In this document: piece after piece, positions 17,293 through 25,857 of the stretch
How positions within the stretch are numbered: the stretch's first letter is position 1
Layout of the letters: each line of letters opens with the position of its first letter
Assembly (NCBI GenBank): GCA_010202465.1
Contig: CP047919.1
Coordinates: 248,001 to 312,000 of the forward strand
DNA length: 64,000 bases
Origin: Candidatus Saccharibacteria bacterium oral taxon 488
Lineage (GTDB): Bacteria > Patescibacteriota > Saccharimonadia > Saccharimonadales > Saccharimonadaceae
Reading direction: 5' to 3'
Notes under the pieces: generated by a model
What the model saw: only the letters and a program-made list of their open reading frames with translations
Database searches by the model: none
What the model was told of the DNA's origin: nothing
Position numbers and translations under genes: made by a program

Positions 17293-17612
17293 ATGGTTCA
17301 AAACCTGCTCGCTGAAGTGAAAGTGGCTGATGATAGAGCTAGTATATGCGAGCGTAAAGACTCGACTGGTAATGTTAAATGTAAGATCAAAAATATCAAA
17401 TATGGCGACAGTGAGGTTATCATTTCTGTTATTGACGGTAGACGCCGCGGTAATAAAACTATTAAGTTTCATCGTCGGGCGGAAAGCTACACTTTCGTAA
17501 CTGTAAAGAGGCACGCACTGCTGGTTATAGCCATATGCATCGTGGTCAACCAGGGTACGCACCGCACCTTGATAGAGACGGCGACGGCATAGCTTGCGAT
17601 AAGCATAAATAA
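17293..17612 (+). pseudogene. Excalibur-domain protein, apparent frameshift
   Basis: A C-terminal Excalibur (Ca-binding) domain is encoded at 17493-17612 in the frame ending TAA at 17610-17612: F-R-NCKEARTAG, then GQPGYAPHLDRDGDGIACD. It has no start of its own; a stop at 17463 closes this frame. The upstream coding frame (possible ATG 17293, longer from 17203) overlaps it out of phase. Adding one G to the GGG at 17477-17479 joins them. The Excalibur core DxDxDG with two conserved Cys is intact. Start and N-terminal function are unclear; the family is usually extracytoplasmic, often attached to a membrane segment or nuclease. Confidence 0.55.
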
Positions 17613-17632
17613 CGCATTTAGTACCAAAAATA

Positions 17633-17668
17633 AATAACTAAGCCAGATTAAAAGCTGGCTTAGTTATT
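17633..17668. terminator. Bidirectional terminator
   Basis: A 14-bp perfect stem (17633-17646 with 17655-17668; core CTAAGCCAG/CTGGCTTAG), 8-nt loop and A/T-rich flanks on both sides, between the convergent Excalibur ORF and the membrane protein at 17692-18324. Confidence 0.75.
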
Positions 17669-17691
17669 TGCATAGTTTTTATATTTTAACT

Positions 17692-18324
17692 TTAACTTTG
17701 ACCAACAGAATAAACCTTGAATGTTGCGGTTTTTAGACTATCTACTTTACCAGCCTCTACATATTTAAATGCTTCGTATGATCCAGACCCATTGCTTTTG
17801 AGGTCGTTAGCGTAAATCGTATCTTCTGCAAGTCGTGTGCCGCTAGCATCTACAGCCTCTATTTTAACAGTATATGATTTTGTCTCGGCATTCTTATTTG
17901 TAACCTTAACGCTTAACAGGGTTTTATTGATACCATATGCATCAGTAGTTGCTGAAAATTGGCCAACCTCAACACTAACATCGTTTTTGAGCAGCTCATC
18001 AGTCTTTTTGCCGCTCGATGTATCCACTGAATCCTGGATGGCTTTACCAGCATCGTTTATTGCTTTGCCGTACATCGCTTGACTGGCTAGCACGATGCCA
18101 ACGCAGACCAAGCCTATGATTAAAACGGTAATTGACATTCCGCGGCCCGCGCCGTCGTGCCTCTTAGCGCCAACAATGCCAACTATGCCAAAAAATATAG
18201 CGAGCACGCCAAGTATTGCGGCGAAGTTGTTAATAATCGGGATTGCCGATAGTACCAGCCCGATAATACCTATAACTAATCCTGTTGTGACTAGCCCAGA
18301 TTTCTTTTGTTCGTTTTTGCCCAT
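17692..18324 (-). CDS. Membrane protein with C-terminal extracellular beta domain
   Basis: 210 aa. Three hydrophobic segments (about 11-32, 34-53, 62-86; the first resembling DUF4190-type GxxxG-rich helices) precede a polar domain from residue 100, whose alternating strands (LLSVKVTNKNAETKSYTVKIEAVDASGTRL) resemble FxLYD/DUF4352-type immunoglobulin-like surface domains. Function unknown; probably an envelope protein facing outside. A ribosome site GGGGGGAT precedes the ATG, unlike neighbouring leaderless genes. It is followed by the strong terminator at 17633-17668. Confidence 0.6.
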   Translation of the reverse strand: MGKNEQKKSGLVTTGLVIGIIGLVLSAIPIINNFAAILGVLAIFFGIVGIVGAKRHDGAGRGMSITVLIIGLVCVGIVLASQAMYGKAINDAGKAIQDSVDTSSGKKTDELLKNDVSVEVGQFSATTDAYGINKTLLSVKVTNKNAETKSYTVKIEAVDASGTRLAEDTIYANDLKSNGSGSYEAFKYVEAGKVDSLKTATFKVYSVGQS

Positions 18325-18401
18325 AATCCCCCCTCAGGATTTTATTAATAATATAGATTGCCTGCCGAGCTGTCATAAAAAAGGACAGCCATTTGCTGAC
18401 T

Positions 18402-18501
18402 GTCTAGATCTGACAAGGGAACGCATGCGTCCACTTTATCGCACAATGGTTGCCCATTTGCAAAGTGAACTAGACCATGCGGTACCCAGTCAGATCTAGA
18501 C
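18402..18501. repeat. 100-nt nested inverted repeat (five-tier hairpin)
   Basis: The outer arms GTCTAGATCTGAC (18402-18414) and GTCAGATCTAGAC (18489-18501) are perfect. Nested inside are GGG/CCC, CGCATG/CATGCG, CACTTT/AAAGTG, GCA/TGC and AATGG/CCATT around a TTGC loop; the only large bulge is 8 nt (AACTAGAC). About 36 of 50 possible pairs form. A second small hairpin, GCTGTC/GACAGC, lies at 18369-18389. There is no T tract, so it is not a plain terminator. It could be a structured RNA, a cruciform or recombination site, or a palindromic repeat. Confidence 0.7.
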
Positions 18502-18621
18502 GAATTCAGTATATCAATAAAGGATAAAAATTTGAATAGTTACAGTTTTTATACTGTCTTTGGGGGCTGTTTTACCGTGTAGAAGTTTTCTATTTTTGTC
18601 GAGGGGCTTAATTATTGTATA

Positions 18622-21309
18622 TCATGCAGCACTCTTCTTCCGTCGTCGTCGGCGTTTCTTTGGTGTGACGGTGTCGGTAGCTGCTGATTCAAATGCACTG
18701 TTGCCGCGAATTTGCAAGATGACTTCGCCGCTGTCTGTGACGGGTGCGACGGGTTCGGGTTGTGGTGCGGGGTGTTGGGCGCTAGCGGCGGCACTGACTT
18801 TTTGGGTCGGCTGGCTGGCAGCCATTTGAACGGGCCGGGCCAGTGCGGCCGCGGCGACGGCTTGCGGGCGCGGCTGGGTGGGCTGTTTTTGCGGGCGTGG
18901 CGGCATGATGACGGCGGCAATTTCTCGCTCAACGTCTTCTCGGCTCCGTGAGTACATGCGCCGCGAATATTCGATGATGTGCGGCGTGTTGTCGGCTTGG
19001 CTTGGTGGGAGCTCGAGGGTGCGCGCGGAGAAAGCCGGGGTCTTCTCTCCCCCGATGACCATATTGATGACGAAGTTACGATTGTGCATTTGCAAGAGGT
19101 CGACTGATTCAAAGTTTGGTTCAAATTGCTTGGCGAGGATCGGTGCGTCGTCAGCAGACACTCGGAATGAAATCATAGTGCCGACATTGCCAAAGACTGC
19201 GTCGCGCACAGTTTCATTCATCTGTGAGATGTACTGATTGGCGACGGTCAGGTTGAGGCCGTACTTGCGGGCTTCGGACAGGATAGTGGCAAATGAGTCA
19301 GTGGCGAAGTTCTGGAATTCGTCGACGTAAAGGTAAAATGGACGGCGGTCGCGGATGTCGGGGATGTCAGAGCGGCTCATAGCAGCCAGCTGAATCTTGG
19401 TGACCAGGAATGAGCCGAGGATGGCGGCGTTGTCTTCGCCGATCAAACCCTTGGACAAATTGACGATGAGAATTCTGCCTTCGTCCATGATTTGGCGGAT
19501 ATTGAAGGTGGATTTGGGCTGACCGATGATGTTGCGGATGATGGGGTTGGCGGTAAAGGCGCCGACTTTGTTGAGGACTGGTGCGACGGCCTCGGCGACG
19601 AACTTGTCGTTCCAGCTAGCGAATTCGACATTCCAGAATTGCAAGACCACGGTATCGCGGCAATAGCCCAACGTCTCTTTGCGGAAGTTTTTATCAGTCA
19701 GCATGCGAGTGATGTCGAGCATGGTTGTTTCTGGGCGGTCGAGCAGCGCCAGGATGGTGTAGCGCAAGATGTACTCTAGCCGTGGGCCCCAGCTCTCGCC
19801 AAACATGCGCTTCAGGACGCCGATGACCTCTGATGAGATGTTGGTTTTTTGGTTCGGGTTGGTGACTTCCAGCGGGTTGAAACCGAGCGGATAGGCGGTG
19901 TCTGCCGGGTTGAAATAGACGACGTCGTTCAGCCGTGAGCCGGGGATGAATTTCATGTTGTTGATGGCAAAATCACCGTGCGGGTCGATGATGGCGTAGC
20001 CTTGGCTGTGAAAGATGTCGCTGAGCGCGAATAATTCCAACAAACCGCTCTTCCCTGCTCCGGTCTGGCCGATGATGTAAACGTGACGCGAGCGATCAAA
20101 GCGCAGCATGCCGAATTGGTGGTTGATGCCGCGGAAATTGGTGACGCCAAAGGCGGAAATTTGGTCGTCATTAGCGTCGCTGCCGGTCAGGACGGGTAGC
20201 TTGGACGGTGGTTCGGCGGTTTTGGCGCTGGCCCAGACGATGTTGGGCGTCTCGACATTGGTGTGCGGCAAGTGAAAGACAGAGGCCAGTTCTTCGATAT
20301 TCAGGATGTAGCCATCGCCGTAAAACGCGCGCTTGCGGTACTTGTCGAGGAACTCCTTGCCGAACGCACCCTTGACAGTGCGAAAGCCGTTGAGGTTGGT
20401 TGAGTTGAATTGCTTAAAAGCACCGACCAGTGCCTGCATATGTAGCTTGGCACTGGTTTGATCTTCACCAAGGTACGCCAGGCGGATCTTGACGTCGTAG
20501 CCCAATTTGGTGGCCTTCTTCTCTGCCTCAGAGACGCGCGTCTTGTCACGCTCAGATAGCTCGGGCGCTTTTTTGCTATCACTTCCCTGGCCTGGTGGTC
20601 TCCAGAGGGCCTCCAGTAGCGTACCAATCCATTGCAAGCCACCGCCGCCGAGCCCGGGGATGAGTTTATGCCCACTCTTGACGCTGGCGATCCAGCGATC
20701 AGCGGACTGTTGCCAGCTGTCGGCGATCGGCCTGATGAGTACCTGCACCCAGAGTTCCTCGCCGGTCAATTCTAGCTTGGCCAGCGTGCCGGTAATCCCC
20801 GCCAGCGGATCGACTTCAAAGGTTTGAAAGGTGCGGATTGGCAAGAACTCTGGCGCCGTCAAGGTTAGCTCAGTGGTGTACACAGTGGAGTGTTCGCGCT
20901 CGTGCTCGGTGTAATCTTCGCTAGCGACGTGGATTTGAACGGTTGGGTACTGGGCGTAAATTTGTCCCTCGACGAAACTTTGTAGCGTCCGGGGCACCCA
21001 GACGTAAAAACGAATTTGACCGTTGACCGAGGCGATTTCAAAGCTGATATGCTCCTGCCGGCCGCCCGATAACCTAAGTTCGCGTTTGTCGCGCAAGATG
21101 CCGTGCAGGCTGGCAAATAATTGCTCGGCGGCTAGTTCTTTCTTGTCGTTGGCTTTGGGGATTTCGAGTACTAATAACACGCTCTCGGTCGGTTCGAATT
21201 CGTCGGCCCGCTGATAGTTGCGCCACGTCAAAAATGACAGCACGGCTGTGATGGGTATCCAGACGTACCACTGCGTTAAAAAACTAATCATTGAAGAGAT
21301 AATTTCCAT
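18622..21309 (-). CDS. VirD4/TraG-like DNA-binding ATPase
   Basis: 895 aa. A short N-terminal membrane segment (about 5-28), a roughly 350-aa CPR-type N-terminal region, and a hexameric ATPase core: Walker A GQTGAGKS (414-421), IIDPHGDFA (440-448), Walker B FYLYVDEFQNF (658-668) and ARKYGLNLTVANQYISQM. The Pro/Ala/Gln-rich tail ends in a basic KKRRRRRKKS cluster. It resembles type IV secretion coupling proteins, which pump DNA or protein. No relaxase or other T4SS genes are here, so it may be a chromosomal DNA pump or pilus-linked motor. GATAAT ends 8 nt before the ATG. Confidence 0.8.
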   Translation of the reverse strand: MEIISSMISFLTQWYVWIPITAVLSFLTWRNYQRADEFEPTESVLLVLEIPKANDKKELAAEQLFASLHGILRDKRELRLSGGRQEHISFEIASVNGQIRFYVWVPRTLQSFVEGQIYAQYPTVQIHVASEDYTEHEREHSTVYTTELTLTAPEFLPIRTFQTFEVDPLAGITGTLAKLELTGEELWVQVLIRPIADSWQQSADRWIASVKSGHKLIPGLGGGGLQWIGTLLEALWRPPGQGSDSKKAPELSERDKTRVSEAEKKATKLGYDVKIRLAYLGEDQTSAKLHMQALVGAFKQFNSTNLNGFRTVKGAFGKEFLDKYRKRAFYGDGYILNIEELASVFHLPHTNVETPNIVWASAKTAEPPSKLPVLTGSDANDDQISAFGVTNFRGINHQFGMLRFDRSRHVYIIGQTGAGKSGLLELFALSDIFHSQGYAIIDPHGDFAINNMKFIPGSRLNDVVYFNPADTAYPLGFNPLEVTNPNQKTNISSEVIGVLKRMFGESWGPRLEYILRYTILALLDRPETTMLDITRMLTDKNFRKETLGYCRDTVVLQFWNVEFASWNDKFVAEAVAPVLNKVGAFTANPIIRNIIGQPKSTFNIRQIMDEGRILIVNLSKGLIGEDNAAILGSFLVTKIQLAAMSRSDIPDIRDRRPFYLYVDEFQNFATDSFATILSEARKYGLNLTVANQYISQMNETVRDAVFGNVGTMISFRVSADDAPILAKQFEPNFESVDLLQMHNRNFVINMVIGGEKTPAFSARTLELPPSQADNTPHIIEYSRRMYSRSREDVEREIAAVIMPPRPQKQPTQPRPQAVAAAALARPVQMAASQPTQKVSAAASAQHPAPQPEPVAPVTDSGEVILQIRGNSAFESAATDTVTPKKRRRRRKKSAA

Positions 21310-21348
21310 GCTATTTCATTATCTCACCCCTTATAGATAAATGCAAAC

Positions 21349-22404
21349 CTAGGCTTCGCTGACCAGAATGTAGGTGGCCTTGGCGGAGCGTTGGAATTGC
21401 GGCTTGGCTTGCAAGTTGAGCAGAATAGTGGTTTCTTTGACTTGACGCTTGTCGAGGACGCGCTTCACGATTTCATCGCGGTGCAGCGGCTCGCCGGCCT
21501 CGCGGAGGACACTGGCGATGATGTCAGCGACGGTGCCACGGGCGTAGCCCCACGATTCGAGGGCATAAATGCCGCGGCCGATCAGAACGAAGCGCTTGTC
21601 CTTGATGAGTTCGTTGTGGATGGCTTGAATGGTGACATCTTTGCGTTTGAAGTCGCTGTCCTTGATGGCCTTAGCGATGTCCGAGAAGTGCATTGGCTGG
21701 CCGTTGCTGTCGAGAATGACGAAAATCTTGTCGCGGATGGTCTTTGGGTTGACGAGCGGCCACTTGATCAGGCCCCACAGCCCTCGGAGATGGGCTAGTT
21801 TCTTGCTGATTGAGGCGAGCGCGGCGATGTTGGATGGGTGCTCGTAATTGAGCGTTTTGTGTAGTTCCTCAGCGGTGACTGGCTGGCCGTGCTGTTTGAT
21901 GGCTTTGACGATTTCTTCGACTTGCTTCTTGATATTCTTCTCGTCGTTCGGCGTGCCGATGATGGCTGAGTGGTAATAGTCATCGTTCTCGGTGATGATG
22001 TTGATTGATGGATTGAGCTCAGCGATAAAGGCAACATGTGATCGTTCGCTATCGGTAACATCACGGCCGAGGACGTGCTTGGCGAGATTATGTAGTGGCG
22101 CCGCCCGACCCATTTCTGACAGGTGTGAGGTAACCATCTTTTCAGCAGCCGAGGCACTTGGTATACCGCCGTCAGCCACCAACAGGCGCAGGCGAACGAG
22201 GATGGCCTTCTCTAGCTGTCGGACACGCTCACGAGTGATCCCGAGCATGTCGCCGATCTGTTCCAGCGTCTCTTTATTGCCGTATAGGCCAAAGCGACGG
22301 CTAATAATCTCTTTCTCGCGCTCTTGCGGAATCTGCGCCAAAACATCCTCGGCTGCTTGCCGAAGCTGCCTGTCTGGTGCGCTCTGTTCTTGTATGTCGC
22401 TCAT
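21349..22404 (-). CDS. Sigma-70 region 4 / HARE-HTH transcription regulator
   Basis: 351 aa. Residues about 25-75 form a sigma region 4 helix-turn-helix (EIISRRFGLYG..TLEQIGDMLGITRERVRQLEKAIL), the part that binds the -35 element. No region 2 or 3 is present. The second half carries a HARE-HTH winged helix (about 217-285; IRDKIFVILDSNGQPMHFSDIAKAI to VLIGRGIYAL), as in RNA polymerase delta subunit RpoE, and a further winged-helix-like end. It likely acts at RNA polymerase, but it is not a complete sigma factor. It has its own good promoter (22468-22495). Confidence 0.75.
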   Translation of the reverse strand: MSDIQEQSAPDRQLRQAAEDVLAQIPQEREKEIISRRFGLYGNKETLEQIGDMLGITRERVRQLEKAILVRLRLLVADGGIPSASAAEKMVTSHLSEMGRAAPLHNLAKHVLGRDVTDSERSHVAFIAELNPSINIITENDDYYHSAIIGTPNDEKNIKKQVEEIVKAIKQHGQPVTAEELHKTLNYEHPSNIAALASISKKLAHLRGLWGLIKWPLVNPKTIRDKIFVILDSNGQPMHFSDIAKAIKDSDFKRKDVTIQAIHNELIKDKRFVLIGRGIYALESWGYARGTVADIIASVLREAGEPLHRDEIVKRVLDKRQVKETTILLNLQAKPQFQRSAKATYILVSEA

Positions 22405-22467
22405 GGCTTTATGTTAAATCCTCTCTGCCTCACCTCAGAAGTTATGTTGATATATGACGATATTGCT

Positions 22468-22495
22468 ATTATACAATAAAATATTTTCGTGTCAA
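22468..22495 (-). promoter_or_regulatory. Promoter of the sigma4-HARE gene
   Basis: On the minus strand: -35 TTGACA (22490-22495), 16-bp A/T-rich spacer, -10 TATAAT (22468-22473). The start would be near 22461, giving a leader of about 57 nt with a GAGAGG ribosome site. Confidence 0.65.
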
Positions 22496-23886
22496 GCAAG
22501 TCGTGTAGTACGCCGTAATTATAGCATGTATTTAACAATTTTTGCAATGAAATGGTGTGATAGTTTTTGATTTTGTGAATTATGGGGATGTGGTCTATAC
22601 AGCCCTAATGAAATGTGGCTTGATTGGGTTATTTTATGGGTCAATTACTTCTTTGAGCGGCTGCTTTTTCTCGGGGATTTGGATGGTTTGGTTGAGGTGC
22701 GGCCGCGGCGGGCGGGCTTCACGGGTGCGACCTTCAGAAGCTCCAAGGCTTGCTCGTGAGTAATGGTTTTTGGGTCGGTGTCTTTGGGGATTTTGGCGTT
22801 TTTCGTGCCATCAGTGATGTATGGACCAAAGCGGCCGTTGAGGACTTTGACGCCGTCGCCGAAATCAGCGATATTTTTCTCGGCTTCGGCCTGGAGTTTG
22901 GCGGCGTAGAGTTCGCGGGCTTTTTCTAGGGTGATGGTGTGTGGATCTTCAGGTTTAATGGAGACGAAGAGTTTGCCAACTTGGATGTACGGACCGAAGC
23001 GACCGATGTTGGCTTTGATGTCTTGCCCGTCTTCGGTTTGACCAACGACGCGCGGCAATTTGAACATTTCTAGTGCTTGCTCCAGGGTGACGGTTTCAAT
23101 TTTCGTCCCCTTCGGTAGTGGTGCAAAGCGCGGTTTGTCCTCGTCATCAGTATTACCGAGCTGCAGCATTGGGCCAAAGCGGCCGAAGCGTGCCAGGATG
23201 GGCTTGCCAGATTTTGGATCGATGCCGACTTCACGGTTGGCGCCGACTTTACTGCGGTCGATGCCGCCTGATTGCTCAATCAGTTTGTGAAACGGTGTGT
23301 AAAATCCATGGAGCATGGCGCTTTTCGCTAGGTCAGCGGCGGCGATTTTATCAAATTCAGTCTCGACGTTGGCGGTGAAATCATAATCAACGATTTGCGT
23401 GAAATGGTCGGTTAAAAAGTCAGCGATTAGTTCCCCGCTTGGTGTTGGGACTAGTTTACCGCGAGTGGAGCCGGTTTTTTCCTGGATGACGTCACGACTG
23501 ACTTCCTCGCCGTTGTAACTCAGGACAATGACGTCGCGCGGCTGGCCTTCGCTGTCGCCTTTTTCAACGTAGCCGCGGGTCTGCACGGTATCGATGATGG
23601 TGGCGTAAGTGCTTGGCCGGCCGATGCCGAGGTCTTCGAGCTTCTTAACCAGTGAGCCTTCGGTGTAGCGGGCCGGTGGACGGGCGAAGGTTTGGCGGGC
23701 GGTGATGTCGTGGGTTTCAAGTGTGTCGCCGGTGTGGAGTTTTGGTAAGAGTTCGTCTTTGCCGCCGCCGTAGACGCGCAGGAAGCCGTCAAAGGCGATG
23801 ACTTCGCCTTTGGCCTCAAAGTGCAGGTCTGTTGCGGTCGCCTCTCGGACATCGTCAGCAAAATCAGCATCACCAGCGCCACACTC

Positions 23887-23989
23887 CTGCGCTGGAGTAC
23901 TCTTTTCGCTTATATCTCCACTGGAGATACTACGCGAGCGTTCGGCTGGAGCACTCGTTATTCGCGAATACTCCATAGCCCCAGCGCAG
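23887..23989. repeat. Palindromic insert 2 within topA
   Basis: Outer arms CTGCGCTGG (23887-23895) and CCAGCGCAG (23981-23989) are perfect inverted repeats; next come GGAGTACTC/GAATACTCC-type arms and, at the centre, TATCTCC-ACT-GGAGATA. The segment codes for non-family residues in the TopA linker. Confidence 0.6.
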
Positions 23990-24028
23990 AAGGTGTCGCT
24001 GTTGCTGGCGCATCTGGCGCGAGTGGCG

Positions 24029-24077
24029 TCTCAGAAAAAATCTGGGATTGTCTTGGGTCCCGGATTGTTTTATGAGA
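24029..24077. repeat. Palindromic element, copy A (in topA)
   Basis: A left end TCTCAGAAAAAATCTGGG and an inverted right end CCCGGATTGTTTTATGAGA with about 12 nt between. It is the same family as copies B (37602-37654) and C (38231-38283). In topA it is read in a different frame from the copies in the methyltransferase gene, giving HKTIRDPRQSQIFSE. Confidence 0.8.
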
Positions 24078-25260
24078 TGTCCGAGCGCCGCCGATAGCAA
24101 TTACCACCGTGGTTTTCTCTAACTTCGCTGCTGACATTTGTGACGCCAGGGTGCGGCGGCGAATGAGGTCGTAGAGTTTTTGGTCGTACTCGTTTGAGGT
24201 GACGGTTTCGCGGGTGATATCGGTCGGGCGGATGGCCTCGTGGGCTTCTTGGGCGGAGGCGGATTTGGTTTTGAATTTGCGGACAGTGGAATAATCCGGG
24301 CCGTACAACCGCTTGATGAAATCAGTCGCGCTGGCGATAGCCTGCCCGCTCAAATTGACCGAGTCAGTACGCATGTAGGTGATCTTACCGTCCTGGTAGA
24401 GCCGCTGCGCTGAGGCCATGGTGGCTTTGGAGCTGAAGCCAAGCTTGGCGTTGGCTTCCTGCTGCAGCGTTGAGGTTGTAAACGGCGCGGCTGGGTTGCG
24501 GGTGCCAGGCGTTTTCGAGATATCGCTGACGGTGAATGTGGCTGGCTTGAGACTGTTCAAGAATTCGTAAGCGGCTGCTTCGGAATCAAATTTTTGGTTG
24601 AGCTCGGCCTTGAGTTCTTGATTGTCGTGGATGAATATGGCGGTCACCTTGAATTGTGAGCTGCCCTCAAATTTCATGATTTCTCGTTCGCGCTCGACCA
24701 GCAGCCGCACCGCTGGGCTCTGGACGCGGCCAGCTGACTTACCGCCTGGCACTTTTTGCCAGACTACCGGGCTGAGTTCAAAACCAACCAGCCGATCAAG
24801 GATCTGCCGGGCTTGCTGCGCCTGCACCAAGTTCATGTCAACAGTGCGCGGGTTCTGGATGGCATTGGTGATGGCATCCTTGGTGATTTCATGAAAGACG
24901 ATGCGCTTGGTCGTCTCAACCGGCAAATCCAACACTTTACAGAGGTGCCAAGCGATAGCCTCCCCTTCGCGGTCTTCATCGGTCGCCAGCCAGACGTTGT
25001 CTTTACCGACGGCCTTGACGTTTTTCTTGAGCTCGGTGATGACTTTCTTTTTCTCTGGATCGACTTCGTAGACGGCAAAAAAATCATTTGCCACATCAAT
25101 TGGCGGCGTACCGTCCTTGGTTTTTTTGACGATTGAGCGGATGTGTCCCACGCTTGACAAAACGTGAAAATCCTTGCCCAAGTATTTCTCAATAGTCTTA
25201 GCTTTGGCTGGCGACTCGACGATGACGAGATTTTTCATAACTCTATATTATATCAAATCA

Positions 25261-25335
25261 CCTCGCAACCACAACCGCCGAGGGTGTTTCTCGGTGGCTC
25301 TGGTTGCGAGGACAGAGAGATGGGTCTGTCCTCGC
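25261..25335. promoter_or_regulatory. Two mutually exclusive hairpins (attenuator-like)
   Basis: Hairpin one: GCGAGGACAGA (25306-25316) with TCTGTCCTCGC (25325-25335), perfect. Hairpin two: CCTCGCAACCA-c-AACCGCCGAG (25261-25282) with its complement at 25290-25311. They share 25306-25311, so only one can form in full. The element follows the orphan gene at 25343-25744 and precedes topA on the same strand. There is no T run, so it is not a standard intrinsic terminator. Confidence 0.5.
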
Positions 25336-25342
25336 GGAGGCG

Positions 25343-25744
25343 CTAGATGAGTCTAACGATACTCTCTTCCTCGAGCAACTCCTCTAGGAGATCATGGTAT
25401 CTCAGAAACTTATCTTCATCCTCTGCAATAACGGCCTCGTGGAGGAGTTGTTCGTACTGTGCTTTGCGCATAGTATAGCACCACTTCCTGACTTCATCGG
25501 CGAGATCACCAGTGATTCGCCAGGCGCCAGTGCCGAAACAGTCGAGCAGAACATTGGCCACAACCAAGGGGTCGCTATAGCTAGCCCTAAAGCCAAAAGT
25601 AGACTCATCAATGGCCCATGCGGCTTCCACGCCGTTGATTTGGATTATTTGCCACAGGTGCTCATTATAGAGCTCCCTGTTGGTACGGATGGTGATGTCA
25701 CCATTCATAGCCTTGATGACGAAGAAATCATCATAGTTCGCCAT
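25343..25744 (-). CDS. Orphan regulon protein 1 (unknown function)
   Basis: 133 aa, soluble, acidic C-terminal helix (LLEELLEEESIVRLI), no signal peptide and no family I recognise. It begins MANYDDFFVIKAMNGDITIRT and contains a SDPLVVANVLLDCFGTGAWRITGDLADEVRKWCY segment that looks like a compact alpha/beta fold. An AGAAGG ribosome site precedes the ATG. It is expressed from the TTGACT-N17-TATATA promoter with a TG(AT)5CA dyad (25829-25857), shared with four other orphan genes in the window. The 84-nt leader contains a CACTCA/TGAGTG hairpin. Confidence 0.6.
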   Translation of the reverse strand: MANYDDFFVIKAMNGDITIRTNRELYNEHLWQIIQINGVEAAWAIDESTFGFRASYSDPLVVANVLLDCFGTGAWRITGDLADEVRKWCYTMRKAQYEQLLHEAVIAEDEDKFLRYHDLLEELLEEESIVRLI

Positions 25745-25826
25745 GTCAGACCTTCTCTCTCTGTCCGGATTATCAACACTCAGACTTCCTGAGTGGACGA
25801 ATCTCCGTTTTTCAACGAAAACCTGA

Positions 25827-25857
25827 TATATATATCAATTATTGGAGAAAAAGTCAA
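25827..25857 (-). promoter_or_regulatory. TG(AT)nCA promoter/operator, copy 1 (n=5)
   Basis: On the minus strand: -35 TTGACT, 17-bp spacer ending TGA, -10 TATATA within TG(AT)5CA. The initial transcribed sequence GGTTTTCGTTGA resembles the other copies. It overlaps the end of the upstream phosphatidyltransferase gene. Confidence 0.75.

Larger units (their letters stand above)
22645..25238 (-). pseudogene. topA: DNA topoisomerase I with palindromic inserts and an apparent frameshift
   Basis: Two frames: 25238-23958 has the Toprim domain (Glu8 in VESPAKAKTIEKYL, DEDREGE at 87-93) and active-site Tyr288 (ITYMRTDS); 23976-22645 has HFEAKGEVIAFDGFLRVYG, IGRPSTYA and C-terminal GRFGPY-type repeats, ending in a basic tail. 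Type IA enzymes relax negative supercoils. Between TTVVIAI and ATDLHFEAKGE lie about 80 extra residues encoded by two palindromic DNA segments (23887-23989, 24029-24077). One added G in the G run at 23979-23982 joins the frames. TATAAT ends 8 nt before the ATG. Confidence 0.85.

Noticed and set aside
18612..19124. 170-aa minus-strand frame
   Set aside because: Overlaps the 3' end of the VirD4-like ATPase in another frame and is Pro/Ser/Arg-rich, typical of a shadow of its Pro/Ala-rich tail.
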